Origin: Bacteroidales bacterium | GTDB taxonomy: Bacteria > Bacteroidota > Bacteroidia > Bacteroidales > Tenuifilaceae | DNA: 64,000 bases | Assembly (NCBI GenBank): GCA_013141385.1 | Contig: JABFRB010000002.1 | Location: 248,001 to 312,000, forward strand | Reading direction: 5' to 3' | Part shown: positions 54,698 to 63,349 of the stretch, piece by piece | How the letters are laid out: the number at the start of each line of letters is the position of its first letter | Position numbering within the stretch: the first letter of the stretch is position 1 | Position numbers and translations under genes: made by a program | Notes under the pieces: model-generated | The model's input: only the letters and a program-made list of their open reading frames with translations | What the model was told of the DNA's origin: nothing | Database searches by the model: none

Positions 54698-54795
54698 CCA
54701 TAACTAATATTAATATCTGCTAGTATTCTTGTTTTGATTCGTACTAGTTTATAATAATTTTGCAACTTGAATTAACCACAATCAACATAAAGAAT

Positions 54796-56067
54796 ATGAA
54801 AACTAGAAATCTTTTAATAATTAATGTATTTGTATTGTTGTCTATTGCTTGCAGCAGTGGCTATGCACAAACTATCAGCGAATGGAGAGGTTTGGGCAGA
54901 ACAGGAGTTTATAATGAATCTGGTTTGCTTAAGGTTTGGCCCGAGAATGGCCCTCAGCTAATGTGGTCAAACGAAAACCTACCTCAGGGCTATTCATCGA
55001 TGTCAGTCGCAAACGGTATTGTGTACCTCACTGGCATAAAGGACAGTATGGACGTGTTAGTTGCCTTTGATATGATTGGAAACATTAAATGGCAAACCCC
55101 TTATGGTCATACTTGGGTTGGTTCATTCCCCGAAAGCCGTTCGACTCCTACTGTTGAGGGGGATAGGGTCTATGTTACGAGTGGATTAGGGTATATTGCT
55201 TGTTTAAATGCTATATATGGGCAAGTTATATGGCAAGTTAATGGATATAAAAAGTTTGGAGGCAGGTTTGGTAGCTGGGGCTATACAGAATCACCACTCA
55301 TTGTTGATAATAAGGTAATATTTACTCCCTGTGGGGAGAATACAACAATAGTTGCTTTAGATAAAAATACTGGAGAAACTATTTGGCAGAGTAAAAGCAT
55401 GAAGGATACTGTTGCTTACGTATCTCCTTTGTTGGTTAAAGAAGGTGAAAAGAATTTAATTATTACAATTACAGGTACATATTTGCTGGTTGTTGATGCT
55501 GATAATGGAGAAATCTTAAGTAGCAGCAATTATGCAGGACTCAAAAATGAGAAATCGATAAAAGCATGGCCGGGTGCTCCTTATACTAATACAAATACTC
55601 CAATTTATAAGGATCATAAGATATATATCACAGGAGGTTATGATCACGTAGGTGCTATGTATAGCCTATCCAACGATTTCAAAACCTTAACTTTGAATTG
55701 GACTGATGAAACCCTCGATGTTCATCATGGAGGCGTAGTTTTGGTTGATGGGTATTTATATGGATCAAACTGGATTAATAATAAGATAGGTAAGTGGTGC
55801 TGCATTGACTGGAATACTGGAAAAACAATGTACGAAAAGGATTGGAAGACTAAGGGTTCAATAATAGCAAATGACGGGTTGCTTTACTGCTACGAAGAGA
55901 AAACAGGCTACATTGCCCTTGTTAAGGCTACTCCAGAAGATTTTGCAATTGTTAGTTCCTTCCAAGTTCAATACGGAAAAGGTCCTTGCTGGTCACATCC
56001 TGCAATCAGCAATGGTGTTCTTTATTTAAGACATGGAAGTGCCCTGATGGCATACAAAATAAAGTAA
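54796..56067 (+). CDS. PQQ-like beta-propeller protein 5 (lipoprotein)
   Basis: A 423-residue, more diverged member. The ATG at 54796 gives the signal MKTRNLLIINVFVLLSIAC with lipobox SIAC (the frame opens at 54760). It has SEWRGLGRTGVYNESGLLKV, FPESRSTPTVEG, IFTPCGENTTIVALDKNTG and WCCIDWNTGKTMYEKD. Insertions around residues 235-260 account for the extra length. The CTPGG motif becomes TPCGE, with a shifted cysteine. Confidence 0.82.
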   Translation: MKTRNLLIINVFVLLSIACSSGYAQTISEWRGLGRTGVYNESGLLKVWPENGPQLMWSNENLPQGYSSMSVANGIVYLTGIKDSMDVLVAFDMIGNIKWQTPYGHTWVGSFPESRSTPTVEGDRVYVTSGLGYIACLNAIYGQVIWQVNGYKKFGGRFGSWGYTESPLIVDNKVIFTPCGENTTIVALDKNTGETIWQSKSMKDTVAYVSPLLVKEGEKNLIITITGTYLLVVDADNGEILSSSNYAGLKNEKSIKAWPGAPYTNTNTPIYKDHKIYITGGYDHVGAMYSLSNDFKTLTLNWTDETLDVHHGGVVLVDGYLYGSNWINNKIGKWCCIDWNTGKTMYEKDWKTKGSIIANDGLLYCYEEKTGYIALVKATPEDFAIVSSFQVQYGKGPCWSHPAISNGVLYLRHGSALMAYKIK

Positions 56068-56077
56068 TTTTAGAGTT

Positions 56078-56162
56078 AAACGGATTTGTTTTATTATTGT
56101 CTAAATTGGGGGAAGGAGATTTCCTGAAGGGCTTAAAGATTAAACAAATCCGTTTTGCTTTT
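56078..56162 (+). terminator. long-stem hairpin after propeller 5
   Basis: AAACGGATTTGTTT (56078-56091) is perfectly complementary to AAACAAATCCGTTT (56142-56155), followed by TGCTTTTT. The 50-nt loop is unusually long and may hold further structure. Confidence 0.65.
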
Positions 56163-56192
56163 TATAAAATCATAGATTAGGCTAGAAAACTA

Positions 56193-57620
56193 ATGAAACC
56201 CATTGAGAAGTATATAATTTCAGTAATAGTATTTGTCTCGTTATTCGCTTTTATATTCTGGTTTTTGAAAAATCCTGTAAAAGAATTCAGAGTAAGTGTA
56301 CCTGGTCAGGATAATAGACCCAATAAGGGTTCAGATACAAGTGAGGTTATTAAGATTGGAGAGACTTTCGTTGAGTATACATCTGTAACATCAGGATTAA
56401 CTGGGAAATGGACTCAATTTAGAGGCGCTGATTTTGATAATATCAACAAAGAAAATATCAAACTTATTGATAAGTGGGGAAAGGAGGGGCCAAGGATTAC
56501 TTGGAAAGTTGATTTGGGCGAAGGTCATGCTGCACCCGTTGTCTTTAATGGTAAAGTATACCTACTTGATTACAACGAGGCGAAAAAATCAGATGCATTA
56601 AGATGTTTTTCATTGGAAACAGGAAAGGAATTATGGCGACGTTCGTATAAGGTGCATATCAAACGTAACCATGGAATGTCTCGTACAATACCTGCAATTA
56701 ACGAAAAATATATTGTGACAATTGGTCCAAGATGTCAGGTTATGTGTGCCAATCCTCAAACTGGAGAATTGCTTTGGGGTGTAGATTTAGTTAAGGAGTA
56801 CAAAACCGAAGTACCTTTCTGGTATACAGGTCAATGCCCATTTATTGAGAATGATATTGCGGTTATTGCACCGGGTGGAACTTCATTGCTGATTGGTATA
56901 GATTGTGCAACAGGTAAGGTGGTATGGAAAACCCCAAACCCAGATAATTGGAAGATGTCGCATTCATCGGTTATGCCAATGGTATTGGGCGGTAAAAAGA
57001 TGTATGTTTATGCTGCTGTAGGTGGAATTTGTGGTGTTTCTGCTGATGGTGATGATAGAGGGCAGATACTATGGAAAACCATGGAATTTGCCCCATCGGT
57101 TGTTGCTCCATCACCACTAATTCTTGATAATGGAAAGATTTTGATCACAGCAGGTTATGGTGCAGGTTCTATGCTTCTTCAATTGGTTAAGAATGGTGGA
57201 TCCTTTAATGTTAAGGTATTGCAGAAATACAGACCTTTAGAAGGACTTGCATCCGAACAGCAAACACCAATTTTTATGGGAGGCTATATCTTTTCGATTC
57301 AACCTAAGGATGCGGGTGGTTCACGTAATCAGTTTATTTGTTGTAAGGCTGATGATTGTAAAAAAATTCTTTGGACAAGCGGTAAAACAGATAGGTTTGG
57401 ACTTGGTCCATATACTGTTGCCGATGGAAAGTTTTTTATCCTTAATGATGATGGTGTATTAACCATTGCAAAAGCAACCACATCAGGATGGGTTCTAATG
57501 GATAAAACAAATATTATTGAAGGGCAAGATTCATGGGGTCCAATTGCCATTGCCGATGGGCGATTACTGATGAGAACCTCTAAACAGATGGTTTGTATTG
57601 ATATAAGAGCAAATAACTAA
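56193..57620 (+). CDS. membrane-anchored PQQ-like beta-propeller protein 6
   Basis: A 475-residue protein anchored by one N-terminal helix (about residues 7-27), followed by a linker and a propeller (about 65-470). Blade landmarks are WTQFRGADFDNINKENI, CFSLETGKELWRRSY, CANPQTGELLWGVD, GIDCATGKVVWKTP and the C-terminal MVCIDIRANN. It differs from copies 1-5 in lacking the DGIY signature. It probably faces the periplasm and could tether the soluble or lipid-anchored propellers to the redox proteins encoded downstream. Confidence 0.82.
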   Translation: MKPIEKYIISVIVFVSLFAFIFWFLKNPVKEFRVSVPGQDNRPNKGSDTSEVIKIGETFVEYTSVTSGLTGKWTQFRGADFDNINKENIKLIDKWGKEGPRITWKVDLGEGHAAPVVFNGKVYLLDYNEAKKSDALRCFSLETGKELWRRSYKVHIKRNHGMSRTIPAINEKYIVTIGPRCQVMCANPQTGELLWGVDLVKEYKTEVPFWYTGQCPFIENDIAVIAPGGTSLLIGIDCATGKVVWKTPNPDNWKMSHSSVMPMVLGGKKMYVYAAVGGICGVSADGDDRGQILWKTMEFAPSVVAPSPLILDNGKILITAGYGAGSMLLQLVKNGGSFNVKVLQKYRPLEGLASEQQTPIFMGGYIFSIQPKDAGGSRNQFICCKADDCKKILWTSGKTDRFGLGPYTVADGKFFILNDDGVLTIAKATTSGWVLMDKTNIIEGQDSWGPIAIADGRLLMRTSKQMVCIDIRANN

Positions 57621-57695
57621 TTTTGGAATAATCCTTTTCAATCTCTTTTTGAAAAGAAGTGAATACAAGTATTGAGGAGTTATGGATAGACCAGA

Positions 57696-58132
57696 ATCCC
57701 CTCCTTTTTTAAGGAGGGGTAGGGGAGGTAAATTGATAACTATGCAAATTCATAATAGACAAGAATTAAAGGAGAATCGTAGGAGTTTACGTTCCAATCT
57801 AACTCCTGCAGAGATTAAATTATGGAATGTCTACAGAATAAACAGTTAGATGGTAGAAAGTTTAGACGTCAGCATAGTATAGGTAATTACATAGTGGATT
57901 TTTATTGTTCGGAAGAAAGAATTGCAGTTGAATTAGATGGAGAAATTAATTTTAATTCTGTGAATGAAAAGCGCGATAGTTTGAGAGAAGATTATATTAA
58001 GTCCTTAGGAATAAAAGTAGTAAGATTTAACAATAATGATGTATTTGAAAGAATTGATAATGTGTTAAATGGAATTAGGGAGTGTTTTAAATAATTTACC
58101 ACCCCTACCCCTCCTTAAAAAAAGGAGGGGAT
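57696..58132. mobile_element. DUF559 element bounded by 39/40-nt inverted repeats
   Basis: The left repeat (57696-57734) begins ATCCCCTCCTTTTTT and ends GGGGAGGTAAATT. The right repeat (58093-58132), read on the opposite strand, is the same except for one extra T and one A-to-T change. Each repeat contains its own palindrome (CCCCTCC...GGAGGGG). The element holds a single DUF559 gene, now frameshifted. An atacaagta motif occurs at 57663-57671 and at 58131-58139, possibly a remnant of a target duplication, though the left copy lies 24 nt outside the repeat. Confidence 0.7.
57742..58094 (+). pseudogene. DUF559 endonuclease-domain gene with a frameshift
   Basis: Two frames join to give a full DUF559 protein. 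The first, from the ATG at 57742, reads MQIHNRQELKENRRSLRSNL and then TPAEIKLW. The second, from 57822 onward, supplies QNKQLDGRKFRRQHSIGNYI, VDFYCSEERIAVELDG and the ending LGIKVVRFNNNDVFERID. They are out of register by one base at about 57826-57828. The PD-(D/E)XK-like core lies entirely after the break. It may be a pseudogene or an assembly error. An in-frame ATG at 57682 would read through the left inverted repeat. Confidence 0.7.
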
Positions 58133-58222
58133 ACAAGTAATTGTATTTATTGTAAATACGATATTCGTGATATTTAATATTGCAAAAAGAGTTATACTCA
58201 ATGCTATAAAAATCATTTACGC

Positions 58223-59185
58223 ATGAAACAGAAAATTATCATTTGGCTTTCAGTTATCCTTCTCCTAGCCATAGTGGCTTTTATGGTAAAGGATCTCTTT
58301 TATCAGTCTAATAGCAGCAATGACAATCCTTACGAATATAAGATGGATAAGCTAAGGCATATCGATTCATCTTTAATTGGCTATAAACAGTATAATTTGA
58401 TAAAACCAGATATTGAGCAACTACATGGCATAGCAGTGGATAAATCGGATAATATCTTTATAGCGGGTAAGGATAAGGTAATCGTTTACAACAGTGAATT
58501 GAAAGAAAAATTATCTTTTAAAACTGGTAAAGAGGCTAAGTGCATTGCGATTGAAGATAATGGTTCAGTTTATTTTGGAATTCAGGATCATTTGGAAGTT
58601 TACGACAGTGTTGGAAAATTCTTGAAGTCATGGAACCCTGTAAACGAAAAATCAGTAATCACAAGTATTGCGGTAACTGAGAAATTTGTGTATGTAGCTG
58701 ATGCGGGCAATAGAATTGTATATCAATATGATAAAACTGGTAATTTGATAAAGAAGATAGGTAAAAAGGATGTTGACAAAGGAATCCCCGGTTTTATAAT
58801 TCCAAGCCCATATTTTGATTTGCTAATTGGTAGAGAGGGTGAACTATGGGTTGCAAACCCTGGACGACATTCACTTGAATCCTATAATGAAAAGGGTGAT
58901 CTAATTTCATCATGGACTAAAACCTCGATGGATGTTGACGGTTTTTGCGGATGTTGCAATCCTTCAAATATTGCTATGCTTTCCGATGGATCATTTGTAA
59001 CTAGCGAAAAGGCAATCGAAAGGGTGAAAATTCATCTCCCATCGGGAGAGTTTAAAACCGTTGTTGCTTCGCCCGAAAACTTTAATGAGGGAACAAAAGG
59101 GATTGATCTTGCAGTAGATTCAAAGGATAGGATTTTTGTGTTGGATCCTGTTAAAAAAAGTGTTTGTGTATATATCAAAAAGTAA
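58223..59185 (+). CDS. membrane-anchored NHL-type beta-propeller protein
   Basis: A 320-residue protein with one N-terminal membrane helix (about residues 5-23). NHL/SMP-30-like blades follow: LHGIAVDKSDNIFIAG, VYVADAGNRIVYQYDKTGNL and GEGKDRIFVLD-type motifs such as VDSKDRIFVLDPVKK. A cysteine cluster GFCGCCNPSNI lies near residue 245, where related proteins carry binding residues. It probably works beside the NapG/NapH-like proteins encoded next, with which it is tightly spaced. The function is unknown. Confidence 0.75.
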   Translation: MKQKIIIWLSVILLLAIVAFMVKDLFYQSNSSNDNPYEYKMDKLRHIDSSLIGYKQYNLIKPDIEQLHGIAVDKSDNIFIAGKDKVIVYNSELKEKLSFKTGKEAKCIAIEDNGSVYFGIQDHLEVYDSVGKFLKSWNPVNEKSVITSIAVTEKFVYVADAGNRIVYQYDKTGNLIKKIGKKDVDKGIPGFIIPSPYFDLLIGREGELWVANPGRHSLESYNEKGDLISSWTKTSMDVDGFCGCCNPSNIAMLSDGSFVTSEKAIERVKIHLPSGEFKTVVASPENFNEGTKGIDLAVDSKDRIFVLDPVKKSVCVYIKK

Positions 59186-59194
59186 AAGAGGTTT

Positions 59195-59392
59195 ATGGAT
59201 AGGCGGAATTTTATTTCAGCACTAGTAAGAGGTGGAATTATTGTGGGATTGACTGCAACTAGTGGTTATCTGCTATTTAAGAAGGAGGGTAATGCCTCCG
59301 GATGCAACTCCATTTGTAATGGGTGTAAAAGTTTGCCAATTTGTACTAAAGAGGAAGCTGTTAAGGTTAAGCAAGAGAATAGGGCAAAGTAA
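59195..59392 (+). CDS. 65-residue twin-arginine cysteine-rich peptide
   Basis: A small protein with a possible TAT signal (DRRNFISALVRGGIIVGLTA) and a short mature part bearing four cysteines: CNSICNGCKSLPIC (C-x3-C-x2-C-x5-C). This could bind a metal or a small Fe-S cluster. It starts 9 nt after the NHL gene and precedes the TAT ferredoxin gene, so it looks like a real component of the system. I do not know a named family. Confidence 0.65.
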   Translation: MDRRNFISALVRGGIIVGLTATSGYLLFKKEGNASGCNSICNGCKSLPICTKEEAVKVKQENRAK

Positions 59393-59435
59393 CTATTAGA
59401 AAGAATTAAAGTATTACGAGCCTAAAGATTTTAAA

Positions 59436-60020
59436 ATGGAAAGTTCTGATAATAAGAAAAGTAAAATAAGCCGTCGAGAATTTATAAATAATAGTGTTCG
59501 CTTCTCGATAGTTCTGGGAATTGGTGCTATAGGGGGAGGCCTGTTAACTCGATCGCATGCGCGCCAAATGGTATGGCAGTTAGACACATCAAAATGTATT
59601 CAGTGCGGACGATGTGCTACGAATTGTGTTAAAACCCCATCTGCTGTTAAGTGTGTGCATGTATATAGCATGTGTGGTTACTGCGATTTGTGTGGTGGCT
59701 ATTTTAGACCTGAAACCAAAGAATTAACAACTGCCGCAGAGAATCAACTTTGCCCTACAAGTGCCATAAGACGTAAGTTTGTTGAGGATCCCTTTTTTCA
59801 GTATGATATCGATGAGAAACTTTGTAATGGTTGCGGTAAGTGCGTTAAGGGGTGTGGTGCTTTTGGAAATGGTTCGTTACAATTGCAGGTTCGTCATGAC
59901 CTTTGCGATAATTGCAATGAGTGTGCTATTGCCCGCGATTGCCCTGCAGGGGCTTTCAGTCGGGTACCATCAGATAGTCCCTATTTATTTTCGGGATTTG
60001 ATAGTAAAAAGAAAGGATAA
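59436..60020 (+). CDS. NapG-like TAT-exported 4Fe-4S ferredoxin
   Basis: A 194-residue protein with the TAT signal SRREFINNSVRFSIVLGIGA and four cysteine groups: CIQCGRCATNC, CVHVYSMCGYCDLC, CNGCGKCVKGC and CDNCNECAIARDC. It should carry up to four 4Fe-4S clusters in the periplasm and receive electrons from the NapH-like protein encoded next, as in NapG/NapH quinol dehydrogenases. Confidence 0.85.
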   Translation: MESSDNKKSKISRREFINNSVRFSIVLGIGAIGGGLLTRSHARQMVWQLDTSKCIQCGRCATNCVKTPSAVKCVHVYSMCGYCDLCGGYFRPETKELTTAAENQLCPTSAIRRKFVEDPFFQYDIDEKLCNGCGKCVKGCGAFGNGSLQLQVRHDLCDNCNECAIARDCPAGAFSRVPSDSPYLFSGFDSKKKG

Positions 60021-60028
60021 TAATTTTC

Positions 60029-60065
60029 AACTCTATCAGGGTTCTAAACCTTGACAGAGTTTTAT
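60029..60065 (+). terminator. hairpin between napG-like and napH-like genes
   Basis: AACTCTATCAGGGTT pairs imperfectly with AACCTTGACAGAGTT and is followed by TTTATAA. It may reduce read-through. Confidence 0.45.
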
Positions 60066-60076
60066 AAGTTAAACTA

Positions 60077-61342
60077 ATGAAAAAAACGGTAGCATATACA
60101 ATACTCGCCCTTATAGTATCTCTGCAACTATATAACTCATTTGCTGTTCAGCGATTTCCAAAACCCGAGTTTGAATCGGGATATATACAGCCACCAACAT
60201 CTACGCCAGATCCTAGGTCGGAAGCATTGGCAATTCTCGATGTTGTTGTGCTTATTGCCACTTTATCGACTATTACATGGATGGTTCTGAAAAAGCGTAA
60301 TCGCAATGGGGTATTCTGGATTTCGATTTTCTCAATTGCCTACTTTGGATTTTTTCGCGAAGGATGCATATGTGCTGTTGGATCTGTGCAGAATGTAACA
60401 TATGCTCTATTCAACCCTGCATATAGCATACCAATAACGGTTATCGCTTTTTTTGCTATTCCTATAATTTTCACAGTATTTTTTGGTCGTACATTTTGCG
60501 CTGGGGTTTGCCCTTTGGGAGCAATTCAAGATGTTTTTGTACTACGTCCAGTTACACTTAAGTCATGGTTACTGAAAGTACTTGGTTTGATTCCTTTTAT
60601 CTACTTAGGTCTTTCTATACTCTATGCGGCAACATCAACCGATTTCATTATCTGCCGTTACGACCCATTTGTTGGATTTTTTAGGCTTAACGCCAGTTTT
60701 ACAATGTTTATGCTTGGCGGAATCTTTCTTTTGCTTGGCGTTTTCATTGCACGACCATATTGTAGATTTCTTTGCCCTTATGGTGTTATTTTAAATCTTG
60801 TAAGCAGGGTATCAAAAAAACACTTAACTATAACCCCTGCTAAGTGCATACAATGTAAACTTTGTGAGAATTCATGCCCCTTTGGTGCAATCGATAAACC
60901 AGTTCAGGTTAAAGAGAAGGAGGAGAGTCATAGGGCTGTTCGAAGAATTATGCTGCTGACTGTAATTATTCCGTTGTTAGTTCTGATTGGTGGTTATGTT
61001 GGTTCACGATTTCATGAGAGTTTGGCTAGGGTTAACCATAATGTTCAACTTGCACAGGTATTGCTGAATCCAGATAAAAATCAACCCGAAAGTTTTGAGG
61101 TTACAGCATTTAAATCATCTGGAAAATCTACCGAGGAGTTCTTTAAAGAAACCGCCTCGATAGTGAATAAATTTTATATTGGGGGTTGGATTTTAGGAGG
61201 ATTTTTAGGATTAGTTTTTGGATTGACTTTAACAAGTCTATCAATTTTTAAATATCAGGAGGATTATACCCCGAATAAGGGTACATGCCTCAGTTGTGCT
61301 AGGTGCGTTGATTTCTGTCCTGTAAAAGAAGATGAACTCTAA
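60077..61342 (+). CDS. NapH/NosR-like polyferredoxin membrane protein
   Basis: A 421-residue protein with about seven membrane helices. The NapH/NosR membrane motifs are FCAGVCPLGAIQDVF and CRFLCPYGVILN, ferredoxin groups are CIQCKLCENSCPFGAID and a C-terminal CLSCARCVDFCP, and FFREGCICAVG adds cysteines. NapH-type proteins oxidise menaquinol or shuttle electrons across the membrane. A periplasmic-like loop with FHESLARVNHNVQL lies between the last helices. Partner genes on both sides are redox or propeller genes. Confidence 0.85.
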   Translation: MKKTVAYTILALIVSLQLYNSFAVQRFPKPEFESGYIQPPTSTPDPRSEALAILDVVVLIATLSTITWMVLKKRNRNGVFWISIFSIAYFGFFREGCICAVGSVQNVTYALFNPAYSIPITVIAFFAIPIIFTVFFGRTFCAGVCPLGAIQDVFVLRPVTLKSWLLKVLGLIPFIYLGLSILYAATSTDFIICRYDPFVGFFRLNASFTMFMLGGIFLLLGVFIARPYCRFLCPYGVILNLVSRVSKKHLTITPAKCIQCKLCENSCPFGAIDKPVQVKEKEESHRAVRRIMLLTVIIPLLVLIGGYVGSRFHESLARVNHNVQLAQVLLNPDKNQPESFEVTAFKSSGKSTEEFFKETASIVNKFYIGGWILGGFLGLVFGLTLTSLSIFKYQEDYTPNKGTCLSCARCVDFCPVKEDEL

Positions 61343-61383
61343 GACTCAACGCGTAAAAAATCTGCGTTTAAAAAAAATAAAAT

Positions 61384-63267
61384 ATGAGTAAATTGAAAAA
61401 AATTATCGAAAATGTTCGCCTTTGGAAAGGTGTAGCCATTGTTTCCGGAGTGTACTCTTTTATCTTCTGTGTACTAATTATTGCAAATTTTACCCAGATA
61501 AACAGGGTTGATCCAGTTAACACTAAAGTTTTAAACACGTTGGTTGAACGGTTGAAAGAGAATCCCAACGATAATCAACTTAGAGAAGAAATACGGGAAC
61601 TCGACCTACTTGCCCGTAAGGCTTACTTTACCAATCAATGGCAAATAAAAAATGGAGGATATATGCTTATGATAGGAGTTCTTGTACTAATTATTGCTTT
61701 ACAGTTTATTCGGTTGGCTACAAAGGGTCTACCTGTTGTTGATACTGAAAACGATGATAAATTATTATACACCCAGAATAAGGCTCGGAAGTGGGTTTCA
61801 ATAGGAGGAGCAACTCTCGTTGTTGTTGCACTCGTATTTGCATTTATCACTCAAAATCAGCTAAAATCTACATTTATTAATGCAGCACAAGCATCTAATA
61901 ATGAGGCGAAGAGCCAAGTATCAAACCCTCCTGCTGTTCAAGAAACAACTGAGACTAAAGTTGTTGAAACACCCCAAAATGTAACCGCAGAAGTTGCTGA
62001 TGCTAGCAAGGAAAAGAAATTAGAGGTTGCAACAGCTAAAGTGGAGAAAAAAGAGCAGGTTCAACAACCACCAGTTTCTAATCAAGTAGTTACTGCGGTT
62101 AATTATCCATCAGATAATGAGTTAAAGAATAATTTCCCCAATTTTAGAGGATTTGGAGGGAATGCAATTGCATATCAAAAGAATATCCCCGTTAGTTGGG
62201 ATGGTCCATCGGGACAAAATATTCTTTGGAAAGTAGCAATTCCGTTACCGGGCTATAATTCACCCGTTATTTGGGGCGATAAGATATTTGTTGCTGGTGC
62301 GAATGCCTCTAAGCGTGAAGTTTACTGTTTCGATAGGAATTCTGGAAAATTACTTTGGACAGCAAATGCCGATAATATTCAAGGCTCACCAGTAAAATCA
62401 CCTGATGTACAGGGAGATACAGGTCAGTCAGCACCAACAATTTCTACCGATGGCAAGAGGGTTTACGTGATCTTCGCCAATGGCGATATCATGACAGTAG
62501 ATATGAATGGCACAAGGGTTTGGGCTAAAAACCTCGGGGTACCGCAGAACCACTATGGCCATTCATCATCCTTAATCACTTATAAAAATCTAGTAATAGT
62601 TCAATATGATCAGCGAACAAACCCAAGGGTACTAGCCCTGTCATCAACAAATGGTGATGAAGTTTGGAGCACTCCTCGGAAAGTTAAAATATCTTGGTCG
62701 TCACCAATAATTGTGAATACAGGAAGTCGCACTGAGCTAATACTTGTAGCCGAACCATTCGTTACATCTTATGATCCAGCAACAGGCAAACAGTTATGGA
62801 GTATGGATTGTATTTCAGGCGAGGTTGGCCCATCACTTGCTTATGCCGATGGTGTTGTGTTTGCGCTAAACGAGTATGCAAGCCTAACAGCAATTAAGGT
62901 TGGCGATACTCCACAAAAACTTTGGGAGAGTTCGGATTATCTATCCGATGTTCCTAGCCCTGTTGCAACTGATAAGTACTTGTTTGTAGTTACAAGTTAT
63001 GGCACAGTTGTTTGCTACGATGCGAAGACAGGAACGAGTTATTGGACAAAGGAGTTTGAAAATGGTTTTTACTCATCACCAATAATTGCGGAAGGTAAAA
63101 TTTATCTTTTAGATAAACAGGGTGTTATGCATATTTTCAATGCTGATAAAACATACACTTCAGTAGGAGAGGCAAAATTAGGAGAGAAATCGGTTTGTAC
63201 ACCAGCATTTGCAAATGGAAGAATTTACATCAGAGGAGATAAAAATTTGTACTGTATTGGTAAATAG
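61384..63267 (+). CDS. PQQ-like beta-propeller protein 7 with three-helix anchor
   Basis: A 627-residue protein. Three membrane helices lie at about residues 16-36, 92-112 and 137-157. A long Glu/Lys/Val-rich linker (about 165-245) follows, then a propeller (about 250-627) with FPNFRGFGGNAIAYQKNIPV, FDRNSGKLLWTANA, STNGDEVWSTP, YDPATGKQLWSMD and YDAKTGTSYWTKEF. The anchor and linker could hold the propeller away from the membrane. Spacing from the NapH-like gene is 41 nt. Confidence 0.83.
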   Translation: MSKLKKIIENVRLWKGVAIVSGVYSFIFCVLIIANFTQINRVDPVNTKVLNTLVERLKENPNDNQLREEIRELDLLARKAYFTNQWQIKNGGYMLMIGVLVLIIALQFIRLATKGLPVVDTENDDKLLYTQNKARKWVSIGGATLVVVALVFAFITQNQLKSTFINAAQASNNEAKSQVSNPPAVQETTETKVVETPQNVTAEVADASKEKKLEVATAKVEKKEQVQQPPVSNQVVTAVNYPSDNELKNNFPNFRGFGGNAIAYQKNIPVSWDGPSGQNILWKVAIPLPGYNSPVIWGDKIFVAGANASKREVYCFDRNSGKLLWTANADNIQGSPVKSPDVQGDTGQSAPTISTDGKRVYVIFANGDIMTVDMNGTRVWAKNLGVPQNHYGHSSSLITYKNLVIVQYDQRTNPRVLALSSTNGDEVWSTPRKVKISWSSPIIVNTGSRTELILVAEPFVTSYDPATGKQLWSMDCISGEVGPSLAYADGVVFALNEYASLTAIKVGDTPQKLWESSDYLSDVPSPVATDKYLFVVTSYGTVVCYDAKTGTSYWTKEFENGFYSSPIIAEGKIYLLDKQGVMHIFNADKTYTSVGEAKLGEKSVCTPAFANGRIYIRGDKNLYCIGK

Positions 63268-63304
63268 TTAATTAGTTAAGAGTGAAAGATGTTTTTAGGA
63301 TGAC

Positions 63305-63330
63305 CTTTCAGAGTCTAAAAGACCTGAAAG
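63305..63330 (+). other. leader hairpin before the NuoE-like gene
   Basis: CTTTCAG pairs with CTGAAAG, with an inner GTCT/AGAC stem. No T-run follows, so it is not a standard terminator. Confidence 0.4.
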
Positions 63331-63349
63331 CGTCTAATTGGTTTGAAGT

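Noticed and set aside
49623-57620. Propellers as true PQQ-dependent alcohol or glucose dehydrogenases
   Set aside because: They are shorter than the known dehydrogenases, lack the vicinal Cys-Cys motif and the catalytic Asp/Glu contexts I would expect, and no PQQ biosynthesis gene is seen.
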